Source: Halichondria panicea
Lineage: Eukaryota; Porifera; Demospongiae; Suberitida; Halichondriidae
Length of the DNA stretch: 64,000 bases
Direction of reading: 5' to 3'
Assembly: GCF_963675165.1 (NCBI RefSeq)
Contig: NC_087378.1
Coordinates: 6,839,573-6,903,572 of the forward strand
The notes under the pieces are model-generated. The model had not been told where the DNA came from. It did not search any database and worked only from the letters and a program-made list of their open reading frames with translations. Positions within the stretch are counted from its first letter, which is position 1. Every line of letters begins with the position of its first letter. Shown one piece after another: positions 1 to 11,511 of the stretch. Both the position numbers and the translations under genes were made by a program.

Positions 1-77
1 CACCTTGTTCTTTAGAGTCAGTAGTAAGCAAGTCACGAAGAGTGTGTATAGCCTATCTCTATAGCTATACTGCTACG

Positions 78-1738
78 ATGCAGCTTTGCAAAAGTACACG
101 TATACTGATGTTGATGAGCCTGGTGGTGGCACCGACGCTGGGTTGCCATCCTGGTACGTTATTTAAGTAATGCATGGAGCTGATAAGACCAGACATGATT
201 AGTGCATGAGCTGTCCTCTGTAAAAATAGTGTGCATGAATTCAGTTGCATGAACTGCATGGCTATAGTTGAATTTGTGTGCTCAATTCCTCATATACAGA
301 TCAAGAAGGGGGTGTGTCTGCTAACATTGCCTGCAGCCAGAGCTCCATGCAAGTCACCTGGGACATACCAAAGCTCCTTGAATCCTCCCCCCAGCAGACA
401 ACGCAGGGGGTAGAATGTGTGAACATGTTGCAGTTCAACTGTACCTACAATGGAACAGTGGTGAGTGTTGTACAACTGTGTCTGTGAGGGAGGTGCACAT
501 TGAAAATTTATATGCGCGTACGGTAAAGATCATTAAGTAGCATTCTCAATGTTGACCACAGGTTGCTGATGGAGTGTTGACAAAGGATTGGTGCATCCAG
601 TTTAGGTCAAACCCTCCACTCAATCCGATGCAAACCTTCACTGAAAATGTCTCCCTGCCTGCTGGTGCAGTATGCAAGTTGTCAGGATGCTATTTGTGGA
701 CCACTTACCAATATGGTGATGTATTTATGGACCGAACAGATTATGCACTATCGGAGAAATCATGCACCGTTGCCAACTCAGCAGGTTTGTTAGCTGAACA
801 ACACTACTGCTTGTGTATTACATAACTTTGCAGATGTTTCAAAGACTGTGATGCCAACTGCGACCATACGTCCATTAACTACTGTCCATCCACTACTATC
901 TCCTACTCTAATGGCGCCTCTGACTAGCATCACCTCACAAACTGATCTCACAGTCACACCTACTTCCGTAAGGAGAGGACCAACTACAATGCTTGTATCA
1001 GCACCTTCACCAGCACTGCACACACCCACTGGTAAGTTGACTGGCAGTGTTTTTCACAATTTTTTTACTGATAGACACACGTGATACAGTATTAATATAC
1101 TATTCTTTTCTCTATTTAGATATTAGTGCTCCTCAGTTTGTCTCGTTGTTCTTTGTTTCTCTGTTTTCTTTGCTTCTACTGCTGTCCTCAATCTTTATTG
1201 TCGTCATGGTGAGAGTAAATTTGAGGGCCAACCGAAGGTGAGAATCATAAACTATAGATCTACCCATCATACTTATCATCCTATACTATTCATGATCAGG
1301 CTGCAACAAACTAATCGGAAATACTTTGATGGTCTGAAAGATTTTGATAGTTTCAATCCAGTCAGCTCATCCGCAATTATCAGTGCAGTATCAGTTCCAT
1401 CTCTTATCGACACTTTTGGCGATGGTGCTGGAAACAGTTGCCCAAACTATGAAGTACAAAATGGCTACTCTAATCTGGCAAAGGAAGAAGAACATGCTGG
1501 GAGTCCAGATAGTGACATTAGCTCAGTCCCTTATGAAGTGATGAATTCTGTAAGCCAACAACAACTGGCCATTCCACCCATGCACCTTCAGAGTACGATG
1601 AATGCATCAGATGACACCTCAATATCGTTTGATTTGCTGAGTCTACAGTCATTGGATCATCATACTGTGTCACTAAGCGAGGTACAAGTCATTGAAAGAA
1701 CTGAGGACTACATCTGTCATAACCTGTCTATCATGTAG
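78..1738 (+). CDS. Receptor family member A: single-pass membrane protein with Tyr-motif tail
   Basis: Six exons close in one frame: 78-153, 300-460, 562-784, 834-1031, 1120-1237, 1300-1738; 404 residues. Residues 1-22 are a signal peptide (start MQLCKSTRILMLMSLVV). Residues 26-153 form the Cys ectodomain shared with the neighbours, including the CKLSGCY and CTV elements. Residues 154-219 are a Thr/Ser/Pro stalk, and a hydrophobic helix follows at about 225-247. The 145-residue tail opens with the family motif (DSFNP ... SVPSLIDTF) and carries NYEVQ, GYSNL, PYEVM and DYICHNL tyrosine sites. PYEVM fits the YxxM consensus for the p85 SH2 domain, which is inference. There is no TSP1 or EGF module. 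AATAAA lies about 70 bases after the stop. The family is not one I can name; membership rests on intron phases 1-0-1-1-2 and tail motifs shared with genes 7185-10865, 11512-14693 and 15077-17276. Confidence 0.72.
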
Positions 1739-1999
1739 ATTATCTTTTTCCCTCTATAATTATCATAGTTGTTCACCTATTTTCTTTTTCATCCACGTAC
1801 CTATTGTCAATAAATAATGCTACTATAATTGTATCACTACGCACTATGATGTGTGGGAGTCAGGAGTGCGCTTGCATTTGTATGTTTTCACTATGCGGTC
1901 ATAATTATTGTGGTATACCTCTGACTATAATTATTATGTAAAGTGTTCATATCAGGAGCTCTACCACTTGCACTATAGCAACTAAAGCAAAAAGTAAAG

Positions 2000-4759
2000 A
2001 TGACTCAATTGCTCTTGGCCTGTAGTATCCAGATGCTACTTCTGTGTCTGCCTGCCATGCAAACTGCATCAACATGCCCTGCATGTAAGCATTAATTTTA
2101 GTTAATGTTAATCAGCTGTCTTGCAATTGAAGGTGGAGATTATGGCATAGCCATGAGTGAAGGTGTCTCTCTCTTGTGCAACAACACAACTGTGGAGATT
2201 GTGTACAGTCTCTCAAACTACTTGACTTTAGCTCTGATGTGCACCAGCCCTGACAGAAATGTAAGTAAGGATTCACTGCATCTGAACATGTATAGGCCTA
2301 TAGTAGATTCTTTTGTAGACGATAAAGGAAATAACCATCGAATGTGAGTCGGACCGTGGACACTTCAGCAAGACACTCAACCTGACAGCTGAGGGTATTC
2401 TGCCGGGAGACGAGTGTGTTGCTAGAGGTTGCTACGAGGATGATTTCTACGAATCATATAACCTGGCCAGCTACAGCTGTACAATACCCCGTAAGCCACT
2501 GCTTGTTCCACTATGACAACCCCTAGTGTTGATTTTAGAAAGTGGTAGCTACTTTGTAGGATTTCGTAGGCAGATGAGATAGTTGCTATGCCCCTGTATG
2601 AAAGTAGCTGTTAGGTTCCTAAAATGTATCATAGTTTTGATACTGCATGTGCATGTGCAGGTGACTGTGTGTGGAGTGAGTGGGGAGAGTGGAGCGAGTG
2701 TGACGGTGAGTGTGGAGAGGGGAGACAGACCAGGAGCAGGGTCGTTGTGACCACATCAAAGGGAACTGGGAGGGACTGCTCAGGACTCTCCAGCCAGAAC
2801 AGGACGTGCAACAACAACCCATGTTTAGGTGAGTCAAAGTATATATGTGTGTAACAGTGATGCAATACAAAGAGTCTCTTCATCCAGTGGTGAGATCATT
2901 ATAAAACTAAAAAAATGTATAATCTAATTAAGTCACAATTGTTGCCATATTTCGTGACCGTTGCTAATTGTCTACTTCCACAGAAATTACAGCTGTGCCA
3001 TCACCCGCAGCAACTGCTTATTTTCCAGTGACTATGGGTAAGAACATTTATTATGCCTCGAGGTGTAGCCGCACAAAGGATACGGTAAAGCTGACTGTGT
3101 GTGTGTGTCTGTCTGTGTGTCTGTTCCAGCTGTAACTGCTCAACAGTTTCAATGCAATGAAAACTAACAGCTTCTATAGGCTTCTTCTAGCCACGTTCTC
3201 TTGGATTTTGATTCGTGGATTAGCAAACTAAAGCTTCTTTCTCAAGTTATGGCTGGTTTGACTCACATTGAAGGCTGTTGCAGTCTCTTTAGAATATTTT
3301 GTAGCATTATTTCTTCGCACAAAGTTTTCTATTGAACTTATGAGTTAGACTTGCTCTAACTAAAGCGCTAGCTTTTTATTAGCTACAAGAGTCAGAAAAG
3401 AGCTGCTAAAGCAGCTACCGTAAGATCTCGATTTAAAGCGACACTTTTTAATAATTACGAAGCCAGAGGTCGCTTCTTTTGGAGGTTGAAAGTTATATTG
3501 AAGTCCTGGTGTCGCATATTTAGAGGGTCGCATCTAATTGGAGATAACTTTACCGAGTCTACTTGCCTCGATTTCAGGCCACTTAAAAACACTGATTTTC
3601 CAGTGGGCTCAGTACAATCGAGGCTAGGGAGTGGCTACATTTACCTCTATTTAGAACGCGACATTAAAAAATAATTGTCAACGCAGCTGTCGCTATTTTT
3701 AGAGGTCAGAAAATCGCTAAAGCTCCTGGGTGTCGCATATTTGGAGGGTCGCCTCAAATCTAGGTCTTATACGATAGCTATTTAGTAGCCATTAATTTTG
3801 TAAACTTGACCTCTGGCAGACACACCCCTTATTCCAGTGGATCTAATGCGCATGCGCGCTTTGGCTGAATCATTTTAATCTTTTTGAGGTCCTGGTAAGC
3901 CACAAAACACTATACAATGCAATGATAGATAACAATAGATGCATGTACACAAGTTTTTCTTCTCAGTTATAATACACTTTCTTTGTATGAATGCAAATGC
4001 AAATTTTAATGTACTCCCTACTATAAACTCTACTACTTTTTGAGCGAAAGCATAAACCTGGCGTAAGGTGTATTAGCACAGCGCAGCTTGCAACACTCAT
4101 TAAGAATTGCATGCGCAACAACACCAGTGCATGCATGCTGTAATAACCCCTGCTGGTGGTTGAGTTTGTATACCATATTTGTTATTTCGTGGGCAAGCTG
4201 ACCTCCACGAAAACCTAGGCATGCAATGCAATGAAATTTTACTCACGAAAATCACTGTTTTTGAGCTGAACGAATTTTTTATGGTAAGTAGCCATGAATT
4301 CGAGTTGGATCAGTTTTGTGTATGCCATACAAGCATAATAATACCAACCCATATAGCCTTGAGTTGGTATAACAGCCGACATTGTCCTCTCCTCCTCTAT
4401 TAGCATATATTATGCCCAGCATTTTTATAGCTGTTATAACAGTCATGTACCTTAAATGGCCGGCTTCTTCGTGCAGGAGAACATAGTCCTAGTACTAGTT
4501 CAGAGTGGACAGTTCCAGTGATGGCAGCTCTTTTCAGTGCGCTCCTTCTTGTGCTAATCATAGCCACCACACTAATCCTACTCCTGATTGTCTGCTGTAC
4601 CACTAGAACTAGAAGGTAAATTGTGCACTGCATACACTAACTGTTAAAATTGACTTTGTGTGTTATTTATTTGTGCACAGGCTCGGCAAAGTGTCGTTTT
4701 TAAGAGATGCCTCGACAGTGATCAATAACGAAGCCTATGTGGTGAAAGTCAAACACTAA
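2000..4759 (+). CDS. Receptor family member B: TSP1-containing membrane protein, very short tail
   Basis: Seven exons: 2000-2084, 2133-2260, 2319-2490, 2661-2828, 2984-3037, 4477-4615, 4681-4759; 274 residues. Signal peptide 1-24 (MTQLLLACSIQMLLLCLPAM). Residues 29-128 are the family ectodomain (LPGDECVARGCY, then SCTIP). Residues 130-185 are a thrombospondin type 1 repeat with the WSEWGEWSEC core and six Cys. A short stalk leads to a membrane helix at about 219-242 and a tail of only about 26 residues ending NNEAYVVKVKH. The tail lacks the juxtamembrane motif of its relatives, so it may be a non-signalling or partner-dependent form (inference). The membrane exon sits behind a 1.4-kb intron filled with repeat DNA. 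Exons 3 and 4 are close in sequence to those of the gene at 7185. Confidence 0.72.
3045..4150. repeat. Repeat-rich intron of gene B
   Basis: This 1.1-kb stretch of the fifth intron starts with ATTATGCCTCGAGGTG and a GT-rich run. It contains several near-copies of short words such as GTCGCATATTTGGAGGGTCGC near 3510 and 3730. It interrupts an otherwise compact gene. No open frame, transposase or clear terminal repeats were found, so the class is unknown. Confidence 0.35.
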
Positions 4760-4935
4760 AGTTGAACTGTGGACAATAAAATAATTATTGGCTTGATATA
4801 AAATGTTAAAAATCCTTATTTGACTGTCATAATGTTTTCCCTTTGTTTTCTGTGCTGCTCTGAATGATGATTGTGGTTTTAAGGTGGGTGGATGACATCA
4901 CTGAGACATAGGTGGGTGCTGCCGCAAGTTCATGT

Positions 4936-5138
4936 ACCGTATATATAGCGTGTAATTTTCGTGATTCGTGGTTTTCGTGGTTGGAGGTCTGACCACAAAT
5001 ATTTTACCCATGAATGAAGCGACCTTGCCTAGCTTACCTGCAGTGCAAGCAGCAACCACGAAAATATTACCCACGAAATGTCTCAATATTGCTGAACCAC
5101 GAATATTTTGTCCCCCGAAAATTACCCGCTATGTACGT
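4936..5138. mobile_element. MITE, ACCGTATA family (copy 1)
   Basis: A fold-back element about 200 bp long, starting ACCGTATATATAGCGTG and ending with the complement (CGAAAATTACCCGCTATGTACG). Inside are inverted copies of words such as CACGAAAATATT. The same ends occur near 11182, 31180 and 43645-43880. It lies between receptor genes and has no coding capacity. Confidence 0.6.
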
Positions 5139-5152
5139 ATGCTCCTGAAGAT

Positions 5153-5264
5153 GTAGCCTCCTTCACAAAGAATCTTCAGTGCGGCCTGGAATCGTGGCTA
5201 CTGAAGATGTAGCCTTGACCCCAGGCCGATCCGTCTCCAATTGAACGCTAGGTCGGGTCGCCTA
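5153..5264. repeat. Degenerate copy of the TAGCCTCGTTCCCAGGC fold-back family
   Basis: The segment contains CCCAGGCCGATCCGTCTCC and AACGCTAGGTCGGGTCGCC, which match parts of the compact element at 6229-6296 and the longer copy at 18203-18292. Its left part holds an internal repeat of CTTCAGTGC/CTGAAGATGTAGCC. The ends are not clean, so the limits are approximate. Confidence 0.4.
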
Positions 5265-5621
5265 CTAGAAGTATTAAAATGGTTCAGCAGCAAGATTCTC
5301 ACACTGACAGTAAGACAATCATTTGTTGAGTTTTTGACCATTTTTGTGCACTCCTGGTGTTATTGGTACAGAAACATCTTGAAACAATGTTTCTGTACCT
5401 CTAGCTACTTCCCACTAGCAATCCCCAAAAAATTTCTGTTATTTCCAAATGATACCTAGTATAAAGGGACATTAAATTGAAGTTGTGGGAGGACTTGGAA
5501 AGGTCTGAATTTTCCATAGAAGTAGTTTTCCTGGGGGTAGGGAGCACAACACGGCTGTATCTTAGCTCAGTGTATGCATTTTATATGCAGATTATGGGAG
5601 CACGTGATCCGTTTCATCTAT

Positions 5622-6880
5622 GATCTAACATGCACAAGTGCAGACAACTCCAGTGTATATGTAAGCAGTGCATTGTCAACATTTCGGGGGATGAAATTAT
5701 TATTTTTCTGCAGACATCAGGAAATATCGATTGTGAGTTAGATACGACTAAAAGTGGACATCGCACCAAGACGCTCAACCTGACAGCTGAGGGTATTCTG
5801 CCGGGAGATGATTGGGTTATTAAATTAGTGGTTGCTATACGAGTTGAAATTTTCGCCATATACACTGGATAATGTCAGGTGTACGATTCCTTGAACATTG
5901 TTTCTCCTGTGGACCAAAATAGCTTGTGAAATGTAATGGGTCAGTGGGTCACGTATAATTTCCCTGGTGTGTTAAGTATTATTACAACTTTGGTTTTCTT
6001 ATCTCAAAGCAGCCCACTAATTTATCACCACATACATGTTTCAGGTGATTGTGTGTGGAGTGAGTGGGGAGAGTGGAGCAAGTGTAACGGTGAGTGTGGA
6101 GAGGGGAGACAGACCAGGAGCAGGGTCGTTGTGACCACATCAAAGGGAACTGGGAGGTACTGCTCAGGACCCTCCAGTCAGAACATGACGCAACTCCTGT
6201 ACAACTGGTGAGTCTACCTCAAAATACTTAGCCTCGTTCCCAGCCGATCCGTCTCTAGCGTTCAATTGGAGACGGATCGGCCTGGGAACGAGGCTACAAA
6301 ATACTCAGAGCATATCGTAGTGATCTCACAGAAAAATGTGAGCAGATGAGAAAAAGCTTGGCACTGCTTAAATGTTAAGACTAAGACTGTATGATGTATA
6401 GTTGGCACTGTGGAGTGGGCTAATGGAGTTGCGTAAGGTAGAGGACTAACCAGATCTAATTACAAACCGTGTTTTGGGGCTAAGTAAAACCATTGATGCA
6501 TAGTGCACTTCGCCATGGATGTTCACGTCATGTCAAATTAGCTAGCCATGAATTCAAGTCGATCAGTTTTGCGTATGCCATACAAGCATAATAATGCCAA
6601 CCCACAGCCTTGAGTTGGTATAACAGCCGACATTGTCCTCTCCTCCTCTATTAGCATATGTTCCAGTGATGGCAGCTCTTTTCAGTGGGCTCCTTCTTGT
6701 GCTAATCATAGCCACCACACTAATCCTACTCCTGATTGTCTGCTGTACCACTAAAGCTAGAAGGTAAATTGTGCACTGCATACACTCACTGACTGTTAAA
6801 TTGACTTTGTGTGTTATTTTATTTGTGCACAGGCTCGGCAAAGTGTCGTTTATAAGAGATGCCTCGACAGATCAATAACA
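5622..6880 (+). pseudogene. Receptor family member C: broken mosaic copy
   Basis: Pieces match the two flanking genes. 5622-5660 matches the end of exon 2 of gene D, 5714-5890 matches its exon 3, and 6045-6210 is a TSP1 exon. The membrane exon at about 6660-6770 and tail exon at 6833-6880 match gene B instead. No signal-peptide exon was found. The exon-3 copy has a small insertion (GATTGGGTTATTAAATTAG) that destroys the frame. The TSP1 copy has lost a Cys and runs into the intron. The acceptor of the membrane exon is missing because about 100 bases present in gene B before GTTCCAGTGATGG are absent. The tail copy stops early at DASTDQ. A MITE sits in the intron at 6229-6296. Confidence 0.75.
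6229..6296. mobile_element. 68-bp MITE with 9-bp target duplication
   Basis: TAGCCTCGTTCCCAGCCGAT ... CTGGGAACGAGGCTA folds into a near-perfect hairpin. It is flanked by CAAAATACT at 6220-6228 and 6297-6305. The paralogous intron of gene D near 8950-8970 has a single CAAAATACT and no insert, which gives a direct empty-site comparison. A 9-bp duplication fits Mutator-like elements best (family knowledge), but no transposase is present. Confidence 0.8.
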
Positions 6881-7184
6881 AAGCCTTAGGCAGCCCTATG
6901 TGGTGAAAGTCAAAGTTGAACTGTGGACAATAATGACTTGATATAAAATGTCTTATTTGAATTTGATTGTCATAATGTTTTCCTGTGCTGCATTGATTGA
7001 TTGTTGTGGTTTTAAGGTGGGTGGATGACATCACTGACATATTTAATTTATATGGTGGGTGGATGGGTGCTGCCACATGTTCAGTTAATTATGTTATGCA
7101 TGCTCCTGTCTCATTAAATTTTATCTCTCAGTGCAACATGAAGATGCTGATAGTTAGCTAGCAGTAAAACAGTCGAATGAAGCG

Positions 7185-10100
7185 ATGGCTATTCTGTCCT
7201 GTAGTGTGCTTGTGTTGCAGATGCTCCTACTGTGTATACCTGCCATGCACGCGGCAGGTAATGCCTGCGTTATTACATGTAAGTGAACACTTTAATACTA
7301 GTACTACTCGCGCTCACAGCAGTTTCTATCTTTATATGGCTTGAAAATAGATGTCTAACTGCTCATTTCTACTCAGGTGGAGAACATAGCTCCCAAATAC
7401 ACGATGATCTAATCTCTCTCGACTGTGGCAACTCAACCATCATCATCGACTATTCTATGACTAGCACTCTAAGTCTTTATCTCCCAAGCCTTGATCTAAC
7501 ATGCACAAGTGCAGACAACTCCAGTGTATATGTAAGCAGTGCATTGTTGCAAAATTTCAGGGGATGAAATTATTATTTTTCTGCAGACATCAAGAAATAT
7601 CGTTTGTGAGTTAGATAGTACTAAAAGTGGACATCGCACCAAGACGCTCAACCTGACAGCTGAGGGTATTCTGCCGGGAGATGATTGTGTTATTAGTGGT
7701 TGCTACGAGACTAAAGAGATGTCTACACATACACTGCATAATGTCAGGTGTACGGTTCCACGTAAGTTAAACATTGTTTCTCCTGTGGACCAAAATAGCT
7801 TGTGACATTCTCTATTAATAAAACTGTGTCATTTCCTGGATGGGTCAGTGGGTCACGTATAATTTCCCTGGTGGGTCAGGTATTATGTGCTAGTGTAAAC
7901 CTCCCTCATTCATTGCATGTGAACAGCATTTTCCTACTAATTGGATGGCAGTTCCCTGTGCTGTGTGTGTTTGTTAGCCTCTACACAGGCTCTCCTTTTT
8001 CTGTTCTTTATTACAATCGTTAAAATACTGTCTTAATCGTTCAATGAGATAAAATACGGTATTAATTGGAGGATTAAAGAAAGAAATAGACATAGAGTTA
8101 GGAAAAAGGAGAGCCTGTATCGGGAAGTCGCGTGAGGGTAGAAGGGTGGTAGAAGGGTGAAAATGAGCATGGGCATGCTGAGCTAGAGATGTTGGACTGC
8201 CCACGCAGATATCTATGACCAATAAAACTTTGCCTGCAGCAAGCTGGACATGGACTTGGAACTGGAAGTTTGCAAGCACTATAGCTAGCTATATACCTTA
8301 GGCTTAGCTAGATGATCTACTAGTCTAGATTGTGTGTTCAGATTCTATCAAACTATTACCTTTTCTTGTGTCTTTCTACATGCTAGTATAGATCAAGAAT
8401 AGCTTAGTCATCATTATCATATAGCAGGTAGCTACTGCTGGCCACGCTGGTTCTCTGATCTGACTTGCAGCACAGCTTGGTGGTTGTCTCAGTACAGTCT
8501 TATTAACTTTGAATGCGTGGGAGAATACTTTACGTCACAATTGTGGGCTACATATCGCCCACGTTCATAAAAATCCTTGTGGATCACGCGATTTCCCAAA
8601 CCAGGCCTTACTTTTTCTTAACTGTACGCCCATTTTTTTCTTTGCTGCCTCACTAGCACTATGTCTTTCTTGTGATGTGTTTGTGCAGATGGCTAGTAGC
8701 AATTAAGATAATGTACAACTTTGGTTTTCTTTTTATCCTTATCTCACTCAAAGCAGCCACTAATTTATCACCACATACATGTTTCAGGTGACTGTGTGTG
8801 GGGAGAGTGGAGCGAGTGTGCCGGTGAGTGTGGAGAGGGGAGACAGACCAGGAGCAGGGTCGTTATGACCACATCAAAGGGAACTGGGAGGGGCTGCTCA
8901 GGACCCTCCAGCCAGAACATGACGTGCAACTCCTGTACAACTGGTCAGTCTACCTCAAAATACTCAGAGCTTATCGTAATGATCTCACAGAAAAATGTGA
9001 GCAGATAAGAAAAAAATTGGCACTGCTTATGTTAAGGCTAAGACTGTATGATGTATAGTTGGCACTGTGGAGTGGGCTAATGGAGTTGGCTAGGGTAGGA
9101 CTAACCAGATCTAATTACAAATCGTGTTTTGGGGCTAAGTAAAACCATTGATGCATGGTGCACTCCCCCATGGATGTTCACACCATTAAATCTGTTTGCT
9201 GTTTGTCTCTCCAGTTGCTGAGCCAATAAAGGCATCAATGAATTCAAGTACGAGTGACTGCAACACTACCACTTGTCATCAATATGCTGTGTGCACTGGC
9301 TTGCCCACTCCACAGTGCTCCTGTCTGAGTGGCTACACTGGCGATGGATATGAGTGTGTCCATGTTGGTCAGTTGATCTAAGCTGTTAAGTGTTGTAGTG
9401 GTTTAGTCAGCCTGAGGGAGTGTAAATACGTAGTGGCTGAGAGGCATATCACTAATAATTGTACCACCTCATTTGGTCCACCCAGCAGGTTACTATCTGA
9501 GTTAGTTTTTATTACTCATTTAGCATGGCTACTTGAATATCCATAGCCCATAACTCAAAACAATGGTGTACATTGTGTATACCTTATAAGGATAAGTAAC
9601 ATTGCTTTGAAGTCAATTGTAAATAAATTTCATTATTTACTACTGCCTTAACAGTGACAGAAGACTGGATGCCTCTGGTGGTTGCTGTAGTAACTGCACT
9701 AATCATCTTCGTAGCCATTGCAGTGATTTTGCTGAGTGCAATTTTCATTTACAGATTCAACAGAAGGTAATAAACACACTCCTATTGTAGTGGGTGCCAA
9801 AATTAATTCCCACTTACCACAGACATCGTTATCTGGACCACAGACGTTTAAGAAAGCTTATGGGGGTAAGGATTTCTCGTTTCTAAATGATTAACTTCAC
9901 CCAACTTTCCACAGACATTTGACCCAAATTTCACCCCCAATTTATCCACCAATCTCAAGAAATACGCCGCTGTCTCAGAAATCTCAGTATTCGATACCCT
10001 CTTCCCACCAACCCACCATCCTCAAACTGATTACATCACTCTGGATCAACTGGGCATTTATATCCATACCAACCGACGCAGACCATCGGACTCGGACAGC

Positions 10101-10865
10101 TGCATGGAACTGGATGCTGCAGGGCTCCCCGACAGCAAAGAAGAGTCTTCTCTACAAACCGTAAACTGCTCACAATCACCAAGAAACTCAATAGTCAACG
10201 GCTCTACGTTTTCCCTGGACGTTACTATGGTTCAAGCACTATTTCAAATGCCAGGGACGTTCCATAACTCGTATGCCATGTCTGACGATAGTGAGGGTAG
10301 AGACACGCCGGATTCTGAACCACAGGACTTTGTTGAGGACATGCTGAGAATAGACATTGAGAATATATCTGATGAAGAAGATGGCCAGTATATAGTCACA
10401 GAAGGTGGAGAAAGAACTGTGGAATGTTTGCTACAAGAAACAGTCGAGCAAAATGTTTCTCCGGAAGTTTCTGAACCTCAGGACTTTGTCGAGGACATGT
10501 TGAGAATAGACATTGACAATATCTCTGATGAAGAAGACAACCAGTATATAGTTACAGAAAGTGGATTGTTAAAAAAAAACGTCGAGCGAAATGTTTCTCC
10601 GGAAATTTCTCTCGAGATAGTGAGTGATGATGACTGCTCACAACCCTGTGATGTAGATGAGTGTTATATCAACGTTGGTGGTGTTTGCTTCACATACCCC
10701 TCCAGTGAACACATTGAGCACAGTCAATGGACCAATCATTCTACAGACTTTAATAAAGCGCATTCATCACAACCCTCATTAGCTTTAGAGCAGAACTGTC
10801 ACTTATTACCCTCCCCATTCAGTACCTCGACTCCCTCAATTTTTGTCAATAATAATAATTATTGA
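7185..10865 (+). CDS. Receptor family member D: TSP1 + EGF membrane protein with long Tyr-motif tail
   Basis: Eight exons: 7185-7278, 7377-7531, 7587-7761, 8788-8943, 9215-9367, 9655-9766, 9823-9865, 9915-10865; 612 residues. The start was chosen by alignment with gene B (MAILSCSVLVLQMLLLCIPAM). Residues 32-141 are the family ectodomain, 142-193 a TSP1 repeat and 195-244 one EGF-like domain (CSCLSGYTGDGYEC). The membrane helix is at about 250-272. The 43-base exon encodes a basic stretch. The tail (297-612) begins with FDPNF ... AVSEISVFDTLFP, the family juxtamembrane motif, followed by TDYITLDQLGIYI. It contains a 52-residue block duplicated in tandem with EPQDFVEDMLRIDI and QYIVTE in each copy. 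AATAAA follows the stop by about 45 bases. The third intron (1 kb) holds a fold-back element. Confidence 0.75.
7985..8118. mobile_element. Fold-back element in gene D intron 3
   Basis: ACAGGCTCTCCTTTTTC at 7985-8001 is the exact reverse complement of 8102-8118. The 134-bp unit is non-coding. A related but degraded block (CACGCGATTTCCC ... CTTTTTCTT) occurs at 8583-8612. No target duplication is obvious. Confidence 0.5.
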
Positions 10866-10999
10866 CTTGCTTATCGTATCCATTGTTGTTTGGTATATAA
10901 TACAGTGACAATAAAGCACTGTGTGTGCAGAGACTGTAGAGCACCAGCTGATACATGCACAGGACAATATGGGAATACTTTAACACTAGGGCAGAGTAG

Positions 11000-11182
11000 T
11001 TAACGCGAAAATTAAGACTGGGATAAACTCCCACGCACCGGTATTTCACATGCAAAGCTATTGGTGGGTGTGGTTTCCTGGCATTGAAACGCGAATATTA
11101 GAAATTTTCTGCTGAGGACTCTGGAGCCAAAATTAATAGCAAAACTTTATTGCACCCGTGAAAATTTCCCGCTATACGGTAT
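11000..11182. mobile_element. MITE, ACCGTATA family (copy 2, partly decayed)
   Basis: The right end, CGTGAAAATTTCCCGCTATACGGTATA, matches the right ends near 31180 and 43880. The left part has GCGAAAATTAAGAC, but its terminal bases are lost. It lies in the 645-bp spacer between the convergent genes D (+) and E (-); nothing else was seen in that spacer apart from polyadenylation-type AATAAA near 10910. Confidence 0.5.
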
Positions 11183-11511
11183 ACAATTAATGTATGTACC
11201 GTACCGTATTGTATTGCACTGTATATAATTATACATACAGCACGTTCATCACACACAGTCACTTAGACAGTGTATAGTAAGTTGATGTAATGATGCTAAG
11301 AAATGCATAAACTGTTTGGGTTAGTCTTTGATCTGTGTATATATGCAAATTATGAATACGAGCAATCGACATGTTTTCAAATTATTTGCCACGCATTATT
11401 GCAACAAGATATCGTGAGAACGTGACGTCACGCACAACGTACAATTGTCTCCTGATTGTATACATAGTAAGATTGATGAGTTTGGAGGATATGAAAATAA
11501 TTATGTGAAGT

